From NCBI RefSeq assembly GCF_901709675.1, contig NC_051088.1:23254193-23318192 (forward strand): 64,000 nt of DNA. The letters run 5' to 3'. The DNA comes from Syngnathus acus (Eukaryota > Chordata > Actinopteri > Syngnathiformes > Syngnathidae). The notes beneath the pieces were generated by a model. The model was not told the origin of the DNA. It was given only the letters and a program-made list of their open reading frames with translations, and did not search any database. Made by a program: the position numbers and the translations under genes. This document shows positions 50,760-64,000 of the stretch, in pieces (position 1 is the stretch's first letter; each line of letters starts with the position of its first letter).

Positions 50760-53700
50760 TGTCGCTCGGCGTGCTGTTTTTCCACCTGGCTGCCGCTCAC
50801 GGTATGTTCAATGGCGAGGGCTGTTGGGGCTGTAGGATGAGCGTGTGCTTTGTGTGTTAAGTATGTGTGTTTGTTTTGTATGCTTTCTATGTTTACAATA
50901 TGGAGTGATGATCCAGCGTTGCCACACCTGATGAATGTCGATCACCTGATGGACAAAATTATTCTCAAACTGTTTACAATTAGTGTATGACTTGAAAAAG
51001 AGTGATGATTTGATTTTTTTTTTTGTGTGTGTTTGTCTAAAATGCACATAAAAGCTAAATTTTTCATAATTTTGGACTTTGAGCAATGTCGTTAGCACAT
51101 TTGTGTAAGTTCGGGGTTTGAATCCCCGGATCCGGCCTGATGTTAGGACCTTTCTCCGGTACTGTGGAGACTCCGTGTTGGACTAATTTATGAAGATGAT
51201 TTCAATAACTATATAATGGCTGGATGGAGGTCGTGGCCTTTCTTGAATGTAGTGGCTAACAGGCTAACCTAGCTTTGCTAATGCTCCTGACCAAACTTAA
51301 CATGACCGTTTTTCCATTTTTGATCATTCTTGTATTTTTAGTTACAAATTAAAAATGAGAAAAAAAAAAAAAGATTCGCATATTGACGTACAAGTCTGAT
51401 CATCTTCAGCACTGATCCTCATCCGTGCGTCTTAAAATGTCATTCTCTCGCCATCCTCAGTGTTCCTCGGCAACGATGAGGCCAGTCAGGTGTTGATGCG
51501 GGCCAGACGAGCCAACAAATACTTTGAGGAGCTCAAGCAAGGCGACATGGAGCGCGAGTGTCGAGAGGAACGCTGCAGTTGGGAGGAGGCGCGGGAGATT
51601 TTTGAAGATGATGAGAAAACTGTATATGCAATTCCAGAAACACACACTAACACCTAACCTAAAACAAGCCAATCTCAAAGTTAGCAAGCTACTTGCTAAC
51701 TCTTGCTAGCTCTTAGGTAAATAATGAGCTTTATGTAGATACTAGCTTTTTTGCTAGCCTTAAAAATTTGCTCGTTAAAATAGTTAATACCCACCACTTA
51801 TTCTGACAATACTCAACTTTTTTATATACCGTATTTTCCGCCCTAAAAGGCGCACCGGGTTATAAGGCGCACCTTCAATGAACGGCCCATTTTAAAACTT
51901 TGTCCATATATAAGGCGCACCGGATTATAAGGCGCATAAAATAGAAGCTATACTGCATCAAACTGAGGTTGACTAGGGTTGCGGTATGCATCCACTAGCC
52001 AATAACCAACGAGCCCTCTGTAAACAATCGCGTTTCTCAAACGATCTCCTATAAAATGATCAGAACTGACTAAAGTTCGATCTAACGCATTGGTACTACT
52101 TACCTATGTTTCCCTTCCATATCGATCCGTAGATTTACTCGAAACATTAACAGAGCAGCCTATTTTGACATGAAATAGCCTGGTACGTATAGCAGCTATC
52201 GCAATAGCATTAGCCATCCGCAAAGTCTCACGCGCCTCAGCTCGCAATCTCCCATGAGCCTCAGCAAAGTGTAAACAATCGCGTTTCTCAAACGATCTCC
52301 TATAAAATGATCGGAACTGACTAAAGTTCGATCTAACGCATTGGTACTACTTACCTATGTTTCCCTTCCATATCGATCCGTAGATTTACTCGAAACATTA
52401 ACAGAGCAGCCTATTTTGACATGAAATAGCCTGGTACGTATAGCAGCTATCGCAATAGCATTAGCCATCCGCAAAGTCTCACGAGCCTCAGCTCGCAATC
52501 TCCCATGAGCCTCAGCAAAGTGTAAACAATCGCGTTTCTCAAACGATCTCCTATAAAATGATCGGAACTGACTAAAGTTCGATCTAACGCATTGGTACTA
52601 CTTACCTATGTTTCCCTTCCATATCGATCCGTAGATTTACTCGAAACATTAACAGAGCAGCCTATTTTGACATGAAATAGCCTGGTACGTATAGCAGCTA
52701 TCGCAATAGCATTAGCCATCCGCAAAGTCTCACGAGCCTCAGCTCGCAATCTCCCATGAGCCTCAGCAAAGTGTAAACAATCGCGTTTCTCAAACGATCT
52801 CCTATAAAATGATCGGAACTGACTAAAGTTCGATCTAACGCATTGGTACTACTTACCTATGTTTCCCTTCCATATCGATCCGTAGATTTACTCGAAACAT
52901 TAACAGAGCAGCCTATTTTGACATGAAATAGCCTCGCGGGTACAACAGCTATTCGGTGACGCCCCCTGACTACAGTTGCCGTAATGCTGGGAAGCGATGC
53001 GACCTTGTAATTTACTAGTCGTACTAAAACGTACTGAAACATTTTGGCAGAGCACTGTGTACAACCAGTATGGATCAACAAATTCATCAGTTGATCCATA
53101 TATAAGGCGCACTGGCCTATAAGGCGCACTGTCGGCTTTTGAGAAAATTTTAGGTTTTTAGGTGCGCCTTTTAGGGCGGAAAATACGGTACTCAACATTT
53201 TTATATTTTGAAATATTTTAAAGTCCATGAACTAGCCCTGCTGCAAATAGTGGACAACCGCGAATAGTTGACATACGCTCAAAAGGGGTTTGCCATTGTG
53301 TACCGATGTCACAAGATGGCAGCAAATCACTAAAAAGGAAGATAATCATAAAGTACCAACATCACGCATCTAGCATATACACAATCATAAAACCACCCAG
53401 TACCATAAATCACCATATTCAAAAGTTAGATATTCCACACAAACTACCTCAAACTTATTGAGGCTTAGCAACAGCATTAGCTAGCGGAGGGTGGACATCG
53501 TAAGACACACTATGCAGAAATTGAGTTGGCAAATAACTGTATAGATTTTGGCAGAAAGACACTAATATTGCCCACTAAGCATAAATAGCTACAGAAATTG
53601 AATTTTAATGGGCTTGACATGGATATTTGAAAAATCGTTCTGACAGCTATGCATGCCATTTACTTCCTGATATGGGGAGAAGAATTGTGTCAGTGACTGT

Positions 53701-56700
53701 GATCGGTATCGGCTGACTTTGCGAGTACTCGATATCTTGAAATAAGACCGCCATCAGCTGGTACTCGCCCATTAGTAATATTCTGTTGGAAAACATTTTT
53801 GTTTAAACGTGTGTGTGTGAGTAACCTGATGAAATCTTGTTGCGGTAAGCTAGTATTGTTGCTATTGCTAGCCAGGTAGCACTGCCTTTTTGTGCACTAA
53901 ATGTAACTTGACAAAAGTTGTCTTGAATTTACACTTGATAGTAATGCTTTTTGATTTTATCTCGCTCATTTTCAGAACAAATTCTGGGCCGTATACTACG
54001 GTAAGAAGTGAGAGGCTTTGCAGAAAATGTTGTTTGTTGTTGTTTTTTGATCCAAATGTTATGTGGTTGACCCAGACGGCGACGCGTGTCTTACAATACC
54101 CTGCGCGCACAGGGGACGTTGCGAAGACGGGATTGGCAGGTACACGTGCTACTGTGATCACGGCTACGATGGTTCCAATTGTGAAATTGGTGCGGAACGA
54201 CTCTGCCTGTAGATGTGCTCATCATCTCCCTGAACAGCTTTCCAACCATCTGCTCGCTATTTCGTTTCCGCCCAGTTATTCCTCAACTCTGCGAGAACCA
54301 AAACGGAGGTTGCCAGCACTTCTGCAAGGTGGAACAAGGAAACATTGAGTGCTCATGTGCCGATGGCTATTTTCTGTCTTCGGATGAAAAATCCTGTGAA
54401 TCCTATGGTGAGCAGCATTCGGCATGGGTCACATTCTGATACTCTGAGTCTCTTCCTCACGCCACAAAACTCTTGCAGAGCCCTTCAAATGTGGCGTTAC
54501 AATTTCCACCAAAACCAGAACCATTTTCACGTACCGGCGCCCAAACGTCACAGAGGGAAACGTCACAGAGTTCAACCAGACCCACGTTGACGGCAACGAC
54601 ACATCCGCTGTCAATCTAACGGCGATGTCGCTTGCCGGCAACGTCAGCAGTGAACAAATGATGTCTGAATATGGAGAGGAGGAAGATATCACCTCTGAAG
54701 TTGCAGGAATGACCCGCATAGTCAATGGGGAAAACTGTCCACCAGGAGAATGTCCATGGCAGGTGCAGACAGTTGATCAACTCACATACCAAGGGCCTGA
54801 TTTACTGCGTTAAGATGATCGATTAACCGGGCAGATATTGCGAGACGAGAATTGATCGTTTCCGCTTGTGTAAAGATTTTTTATACTCTCCCGAATAACG
54901 GAGAAATCACCTGAGCTATCTAAGCCGCTAAACCACAGGTGTCAAACTCAAGGCCCAGGGGCCAGATACGGCCCGCCACAACATTTTACGTGGCCCCCGA
55001 AGACAAATTGTGCATCAAATTCGTGTGTCATTACTAGAATTGCAAATTGTCTTCACTTTTAAATTTTTTTTTTTTTTAAATATTTGACCAGTTTTTACTC
55101 GTCTGATTTGAAAACGAGTTATTTTTCAATTTGTTTTGTAGCTTATACTGTATATAACATGAGGTGCTCATACATTTATTTGAGTTGACAGTCATAATGG
55201 CCCTCCGAAAGAAACTATGACTAAAATGTGGCCCGTGAAAAAAACGAGTTTGAAACCCGTGCGCTAAACATTCTTTCACGCGATTTTGGATCTTAGTAAA
55301 TCAGGCCCAGAGTGTTTCCACGCAATAGGTGTCTGTCCATGTGAGATGTCAATCCGTAGTGAGTCTTTTTCCCTTCCATTTTGTCAATGCAGGCACTTCT
55401 CATGGATGAACACGACATAGGGTTTTGTGGCGGTACCATCCTCAACGAATACATCATCTTAACAGCGGCGCACTGCATGAACTTCACGCGTTACATCTCT
55501 GTGAGGCTGGGTGGGTGCGACTGACCAATCGGAGTCCGTCCGAACTTTACGATTAGTGATAAAATGACACAATTTCTGTCCATCCAGGTGAGTTTGACTT
55601 ATTGGTAAATGAGGGGACCGAAGCCACTCACTACCTGGACTCGGCCCTAACACACAGGCTCTACCGCAAAGACACTTTGGAGAATGACATTGCGCTCCTC
55701 AAACTGGCTACGCCCATCAAGTTCTCCAGGTACATCCTGCCAGCCTGTCTTCCTGATCCGGATTTTGCTGAGAAGGTAAATGTTCTTACAATGAACTCTA
55801 AAATGTATTGTGAACCAGTCAGGCCAGAATTGGAGTTACATTCTCCAGCTTGAGGGAGGACTGGCTGACTCCAAATTAAATTGCATTACACTAATCCCGC
55901 TGCAATATAACAAAGGCATGGATTGCCGTTTTTAAGTGTTGTTATAAAAAGAGTGGCTTTACTTTAGCCAGCTGCCTGATATTTCAAAAAAACAGCACTT
56001 GCCCAATTTAAAAACCACTATGCAATTTATATAAGGGCCACAAAGTGCTTCACCCTGAATTCACATTGGCCTACTGATGACGTAGTATCAGGAGCAACTT
56101 CAGTATTTTGTCAAGGATACTTTGACATGGTCACAATGGCCGGGGATCGCAAATTCTACCACTGATCCACTGTTTCCCTGGAATCCAGGGGCAGCAAATA
56201 CAATGAGAACAGCAGGGGCTCCAAAATGGAACCCTGTGGAACACCATACGACAACTTTGATGACACTCTGTGACAGAGGTCACCTAATGTTTGAAGCCTG
56301 CTGTTGTCATATCAATTTTTTGGCATAGTCTTGGTTTCATGGTCAATAATATGCAAAGAGCATGTTGAAGAGATCCCGAACTTTTTGTGAGTAGTGTACG
56401 TAAATGCACGTTTGTTATAAGCGGGCTCCATCTTTTCCTTGCAGGTTCTCATGCTGCAGAAGGATGGCTTGGTTAGCGGTTTTGGCCGTCTTGCCCAAAA
56501 TCTGCCATCATCCAAGATCCTGCAGCGCCTCACTGTACCTTATGTACCTCAGCCGACTTGTAAAGAATCCAGCAGTTTCACTATCACCGAACACATGTTC
56601 TGCGCAGGCTACGACAAAAAAGCTATGGATTCGTGTCGAGGAGACAGCGGCGGTCCACACGTTACAGCGTACAAAAACACCTATTTTGTCACTGGTGTCG

Positions 56701-56867
56701 TGAGCTGGGGTGAAGGCTGTGCAAAAGAAGGCAAATATGGCGTCTACACTCAAGTCTCCAAATTCATCAAATGGATCCGATATGCCAGCAAGAAGCTGTT
56801 GCGCAACGACAAAGGCGCCGACAGGGTGAGGCGGCAAAGTGACCCAATCAGGAGGCTGTATTTATAA
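50760..56867 (+). CDS. f10: Coagulation factor X
   Basis: Factor Xa forms prothrombinase with factor Va and cleaves prothrombin. Exons: 50760-50801 (signal peptide part), 51461-51621, 53976-54000, 54076-54189, 54276-54407, 54479-54762, 55393-55510, 55588-55775, 56444-56867. Order: hydrophobic [12 protein letters not shown], propeptide to RARR, Gla domain ([18 protein letters not shown]), FWAVYY helix, EGF1, EGF2 ([12 protein letters not shown]), a long activation peptide with six N-glycosylation sequons, cleavage site MTR|IVNG, protease. The triad is intact (LTAAHC, NDIALL, RGDSGGP), and SGFGR and [13 protein letters not shown] match factor X closely. The protease C-terminal part is split by an intron at 55776-56443. 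The signal-peptide frame has no ATG: a TAA sits at 50738-50740, so the start is either split at the 50759/50760 acceptor or in an unseen exon. AATAAA is at 56963-56968. Confidence 0.9.
51085..51185 (+). repeat. tRNA-like SINE fragment in f10 intron 1
   Basis: GTCGTTAGCACATTTGTGTAAG, then GGGGTTTGAATCCCCGGATC (B-box-like), and TGTGGAGACTCCGTG match the SINE seen in g6pd intron sequence. Confidence 0.5.
51827..53190. mobile_element. Long CCGTATTTTCC-family element carrying a tandem array, copy 3
   Basis: Starts TACCGTATTTTCCGCCCTAA and ends TTAGGGCGGAAAATACGGTA. AAGGCGCACC and GGTGCGCCTT mirror inside. It is about 1.36 kb against 0.3-0.4 kb for the other two copies; most of the extra length is a 251-bp tandem array. 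Located in the f10 intron between the Gla exon and the helix exon. Confidence 0.88.
52020..52935. repeat. 251-bp tandem repeat, about 3.6 copies
   Basis: GTAAACAATCGCGTTTCTCA starts units at 52020, 52271, 52522 and 52773, exactly 251 bp apart. The fourth unit breaks off near 52935. Units are almost identical, so the expansion is recent. Confidence 0.95.
54934..55261. mobile_element. hAT-like MITE, copy 3
   Basis: Begins CACAGGTGTCAAACTCAAGG and ends GAGTTTGAAACCCGTG. It is flanked by a perfect 8-bp duplication CGCTAAAC (54926-54933 and 55262-55269). Located in an f10 intron. Confidence 0.9.
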
Positions 56868-57287
56868 GACGGCCACAGCTTCCTTGGAGACAAGTCGTAA
56901 AATCATGCAGTTTGGCTTGAACACCAAAGCGTTTAAATTTTGTGCATTTTTCAAAGCCCATAAATAAAGTCTTCAACAGCGTGTGTGTGAATGAATAGTA
57001 TTTATATGAACTAAGGACATTCTAAGAAGAAGAATAGCCAAGTGCTTGTTCGGTTGCCATCAGGAGCTGCCCCCCTCCGCAAATAAAATGAACAAACAAA
57101 CAGCTGCTGCTTGTTTTGGGAGGTCGGAGTCCAAGAACAGAACGTTTCCCGTAGGCTGCGCTTGATGTCAACACGTGAACATGTGATGGAGACAGACAAA
57201 CATTCAGCAGGTGACCCTGGGACTCACGGAGGTCATGCGAGAGCTTCGCAACCGGGATGTGACGACACTCGTCGAGCACTCGGTGTC
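56868..57287. other. Spacer f10 / proz
   Basis: f10 3' UTR with AATAAA at 56963-56968, then the presumed proz promoter. No gene is seen. Confidence 0.5.
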
Positions 57288-60232
57288 ATGGCGCTACCTG
57301 GAGTGTGTCTTCTCTCGTTCACCTCGCTGGCATGCGTCCTTCAGGTCCTCGGAAAAGCAGACGGTAAGAGTTCAACTTTGTGTTACATATTTTGTTACAC
57401 AACTTTTTGTTACTTCGTGGAGCGTCTTGGTGCTTGTCCAATTAAAAACATGACACAAGCACCGCAGTTATTTTTCAATCCTTCCCGTTCAAGTGGAAGC
57501 TTTATCTCCAATTTCATATATTTAAATATTGGGTGATTATCATGTTTCTTCTGTTCTAGAAAAACAGAAACAAAAAATCCAGGTAAATTTTTTTTTGTTG
57601 AACTGGTTTTTTTTTTAAATTGTTTACTTTTGGCATTACATAAGCATTACCGTAGCTTGTTCCTCAAATAAATTGGTCCTCAAATAAGCCACAGCTTTAC
57701 AACTCTTGTATTAATTAACCTTCGAGCACTTTGCAAAGTACGATTTGTATGAACCGTCGCACAGTGCATAAGCGTCTGTTACAAATAACGCATTCCAATT
57801 ATTGATTCTTTTGGCGCCATTGTTGGAAATCTCACCTAATCTTTTGAAATGCTCATCGTTTTGTCACATGGCGTTTCAGTGTTTCTGCATGTGCCGGCCG
57901 CACAAAGCGTTTTCCTGCGTTCCAAGCGAGCAAATCACTTCTTTGTGGAGGAGTTCCTGCAGGGCAACCTGGAGCGGGAATGTCACGAGGAACGCTGCTC
58001 CTACGAGGAGGCCAGGGAATACTTTGAAGACAAGGGCATGACGGTCAGCACAAACAGTAGTACAGCGCAACACTTGTGCGGGTCTTCGGCTTCTACTTTT
58101 CAACATGTTTGTTTCTCCACAGGACAAGTTCTGGGACACTTATCTGAGTAAGTTTATTACCATGAAACGTTGCTGACTGGTGGTAGGTCAAAATTAGGAG
58201 GAGAGGGTTAAAAATGGTTAAAGCATGTTTTACAATGATGTCACACCTACTTTGAGGTGGCAAAAGTTGAAGTTTCTCTGAGGGGACTATGAGAAAATGA
58301 ATTCTTGACCATTGGGAAAACATTGACATCTTAATAACGTGGCACCTGAGACTCTGAACTAAACAGCTTGGGAAGCAAAAGCCAAATATAACAAAGCAAA
58401 TGTATGAAAAAAAATAAATAACAGAACTAATGCTTACCGAGTCTTGTTGAGAAGTCAATCAAGCGGCTGGAAACAAAAAGGCTGCACGTTTGCAGATATC
58501 ATCACTCTTCTTATATATTTCCAGTCAATAGAATTGGTATATATTAGACAGCAATATTTACATCATTTTCTAGTTTTAATATAGTATTGATTTCTGAATC
58601 CAACAGCATTCTCTTCTTATTTCAAACTAGCAATGCATGTTGTTTGAACTGGATACGGAATGTGCACTTCCTGTTTCCTGAACATGGCAGGTAAACTGGC
58701 CTTGATTGGTTGCAGCCAGGCTGAGGTCACGTGACTTGCTTGGCTATAAAACAAGCACATTTATGACTTTCTCATATCTACTGTCAAGTACTGCAATCTT
58801 GCCATTGTTATTTCCAATTCTAGCCATTTTTGTTTGTGACAGATAAGGATGAGTGCAAACCCAACCCCTGCCTCCATGGTGGGAATTGCACAAAAAAGGC
58901 CATCGGCTTCCACTGCTCCTGCCCGCCCCCCCACCACGGAATCACATGCCAACTGGAAGACCCGCTAGACAGCCAGGAAAACGAAAGAACCCTGCAATCA
59001 GCGCCGCAAGTGGTAGCAGGTGAACTTGAGGGATGGTTGAAAAATTCCTCCTCTCAGATGCTTCTGCTTCAACATGTACCGTGTTTTAGGAGGGTTCCCG
59101 TGTCCCAGCGAAGGCCCAAATGTTTGTCACCAGCTGTGCACGTCGACCTCTTACGCCTTCACGTGCTCCTGCGTGGCAGGATTCAAACTGCAGAGTGATG
59201 GTCGAAGCTGCCTGCCTGAAGGTCTTCAACGGCAACAACCACTCGCGTACACTTTTGACCTCTGACCTCAATCTGACATCTGGTCTTCCTCAGCGGACTT
59301 TCCCTGCGGAAGACTCCCAATCTCGCCTCAGAGAGCATCCATGTGTCACCATGGACACTGTCCCTGGCAGGTGACATGAACACAACCACCTTTTTTCTTA
59401 CAATAGTACAGCCGATATATCATGGAGGAACATTTTAAAATTATCGACCGTCCACAGGCATTGCTGCTGGGAAGCGGCGGGACGGAACTTTGTGCCGGTG
59501 TCTTGTTGGGTCGGCGCGCCGTCCTAACTGCTGCCAGCTGCCTCCTACAGGAATCAGACCCTCAGCCCTCCAATTTTTTTGTCATCGCTGGTAAAAAACA
59601 GTCAAGTCCGTCGAAATACCTCCAAAGCCCGATTAAGGTTTAGCTCTTTTCTCTTAGGTGCCACGGATAAAACAATGTCCGTCAAGGCTATCCATCTTCA
59701 CAAACGTTTCGTTCTCAACCGGCACGACAACGATCTGGCCTTCCTGGAGCTGAGCGGCCCGTTGCCTCTCGGCCCCTTCCTACGCCACCTGTGTCTGCCC
59801 ACCAAGGATTTCAGTGAAAACATCCTCATGTATTCCGGGAGAACCGCGCTGGCGGCAAGCATGAACCGACACCTGGACCAGAAGCTCATCTACCTGAGTT
59901 TGGACGAGTGTCGCGGCCGGCTCAACGTCTCGCTCGCCCTCAGCAATAAAATGTTCTGCGTGATGGGACGGACTGGAAAAACAGTGATGCAGTCAACCAA
60001 GACTGTTAGTCGCGACGGATTAAGATCAACGGCTCCGCAATGTGGCGGCGGCCTGTTGTCCGCTATGCCTCTCGCCACGGTGGAACGAGGGACGGCGTTT
60101 CTCACAGGGCTGCTCATCGTGCCACCTAAAGGCTGTCAGGAGAACGGGCTGGTCTTTACCAAAGTGTCCCGACACCTGGTGTGGATCAGACAGCACCTGG
60201 AGGCCGTTCAGTCACATGACCAAACAACCTAA
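57288..60232 (+). CDS. proz: Vitamin K-dependent protein Z
   Basis: Protein Z is a non-catalytic Gla protein that acts as cofactor for the Z-dependent inhibitor (ZPI, a serpin) of factor Xa. Eight exons give 452 aa: 57288-57363, 57880-58043, 58123-58147, 58843-59019, 59090-59221, 59294-59370, 59458-59590, 59658-60232. Order: signal peptide ([18 protein letters not shown]), propeptide to RSKR, Gla domain ([17 protein letters not shown]), EGF1 ([14 protein letters not shown]), EGF2, protease-like domain. The catalytic His is Ser (LTAASC), the Asp region remains (NDLAFLEL), and no GDSGGP motif exists. No R|IVGG activation site is present: the linker reads [15 protein letters not shown]. The EGF1 exon is extended by about 20 residues. 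Its place after f10 and before pcid2 matches vertebrate PROZ. AATAAA is at 60686-60691. Confidence 0.9.
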
Positions 60233-60868
60233 CAGTCCAAAAGAAACTAAACTGAGACGACTCATGAGTGGACCCGCTCACCTTCTGGTGTCACATATTT
60301 GATCATCAAGGAGCTCCTCTTCTGTATATTACGAGCAAATCCATTAGTCACTGGCCAAATTGTAGTTTTCATCCTACACACAACAAATTGTTGGATAACT
60401 CTCGAAATCAGAAGTCAAGGACAACAGTTTGTTCAATCTAGTTTTTAAATCTGCTTGTTTGCAATATGCATTTAAAAGTGAGCTCAATTTGTAATTGTAT
60501 GGATTGAAACCTAAGTGATGTGCTTAGCGGGCCACATAAAATGATGAAACTTTTGAAGGACTGATGGAGATTGTGGTCCGGAAGAGTCAAAATGGTGAAA
60601 TGTGAATAGCCTTTTTTCTTTCCCCAAAACTGAAGGAAAGAAAATATTACCGTGAAAGATGTTCCTGCTCTGTTTGAATCCAGACAATAAAACCTGAACA
60701 TTAAATCAATAATGAAGTTAAATGTCTATTCCTCAAGTCATAATGTTGAAGAAAGAGGAACTCACAGAACATACAAAGCAGTCTCTTTCATTTCATGTTT
60801 TACAGCACATTACAAAAAAAAAAAAAAAAAAAGGGTTTTTTTGGGGTTGCGTTTAAGCTTAATGTAGG
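60233..60868. other. Convergent spacer proz / pcid2
   Basis: Tail-to-tail region with the proz 3' UTR. A remnant GCGGGCCACATAAAATGATG near 60527-60546 belongs to the hAT-like MITE family. An A run lies at 60814-60832. No gene is seen. Confidence 0.5.
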
Positions 60869-63581
<2,713 letters not shown>

Positions 63582-63881
63582 CTAAAACACAAACACAAGC
63601 ATTGACCAATTATAGATGTACAGTGAACTCTGCCTATTTAACTTTATCATTCACAAATTGACTTTTTCTTAACAATGGTAGCTGTCCTAGCTTAATGCTA
63701 ACGCACAATGCAAATCAACATAAGCAGGCGAACAAACAGCATCAATGTCACTGTATTATAAAACAATATTGCAATCCTCACAGGTATAAATGTTATACCC
63801 TCAGCAAAAAATGATTCATGTCAACATGACTGCAGCTGACTGAGTCAGTTGTGAAACTGTTTTTCATCGGTGTCTCTATTG

Positions 63882-64000
63882 CACAGGTTTCAAACTCAAG
63901 GCCCGGGGGCCAGATACGGCCCGCCACATCATTATATGTGGCCCGCGAAGACAAATTGTGCATCAAATTCGTGTGTCATTAATAGAATTGCAAATTGTCT
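63882..64000. mobile_element. hAT-like MITE, copy 4 (cut by window end)
   Basis: Starts CACAGGTTTCAAACTCAAGG and continues GCCAGATACGGCCCGCCACA, as in the copy at 54934-55261. The right end is outside the window. Confidence 0.8.

Overview
The window reads as nuclear DNA of a ray-finned (teleost) fish. It holds multi-exon vertebrate genes with short GT-AG introns, AATAAA polyadenylation signals, tRNA-like SINE fragments and several families of short inverted-repeat DNA transposons. No bacterial, viral or organellar genes were seen. Exon structures were read by eye from splice signals, reading-frame continuity and remembered family sequences. For most genes the exon lengths sum to a whole number of codons, which is an internal check.

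Layout. (1) 1-1054 (+): the 3' end of a polypeptide GalNAc-transferase gene (ricin-type lectin domain). (2) 3264-6789 (+): g6pd, complete. (3) 7530-11490 (-): cerk, ceramide kinase. (4) 11601-15979: a 4.4-kb fold-back element with arms of about 1.28 kb around a palindromic higher-order repeat array, ending about 110 bp from the cerk start codon. (5) 17314-22696 (-): arhgap4 (F-BAR + RhoGAP), apparently without its SH3 domain. (6) 27263-29065 (-): naa10. (7) 29806-31261 (+): ssr4. (8) 31938-35074 (-): setdb2. (9) 36952-39662 (+): an ADP-ribosylglycohydrolase related to J1-crystallin and SelJ. (10) 40029-60232 (+): five tandem Gla-domain coagulation genes in the order f7-like, f7, f7i (inactive paralogue), f10, proz. 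(11) 60869-63581 (-): pcid2, whose 5' end lies beyond the window.

The left part (g6pd, arhgap4, naa10, ssr4) recalls the gene content of mammalian Xq28. The right part (f7, f10, proz, pcid2) recalls human 13q34, so the window spans a junction of two conserved blocks. The coagulation genes share one exon plan: signal peptide, propeptide/Gla, short helix exon, EGF1, EGF2, linker/activation, protease. They run from apparently competent proteases (f7-like, f7, f10) to non-catalytic forms (f7i, proz), giving enzymes and likely modulators of one pathway in one array.

I found no clearly new gene system. The most unusual items are the fold-back element with its 1,050-bp higher-order array, SH3 loss in arhgap4, triplication of a cerk exon-intron boundary, an extra intron inside the f10 protease domain, a predicted AT-AC (U12) intron in pcid2, a G-tract frameshift in f7i, and a transposon inserted across the f7 stop codon.
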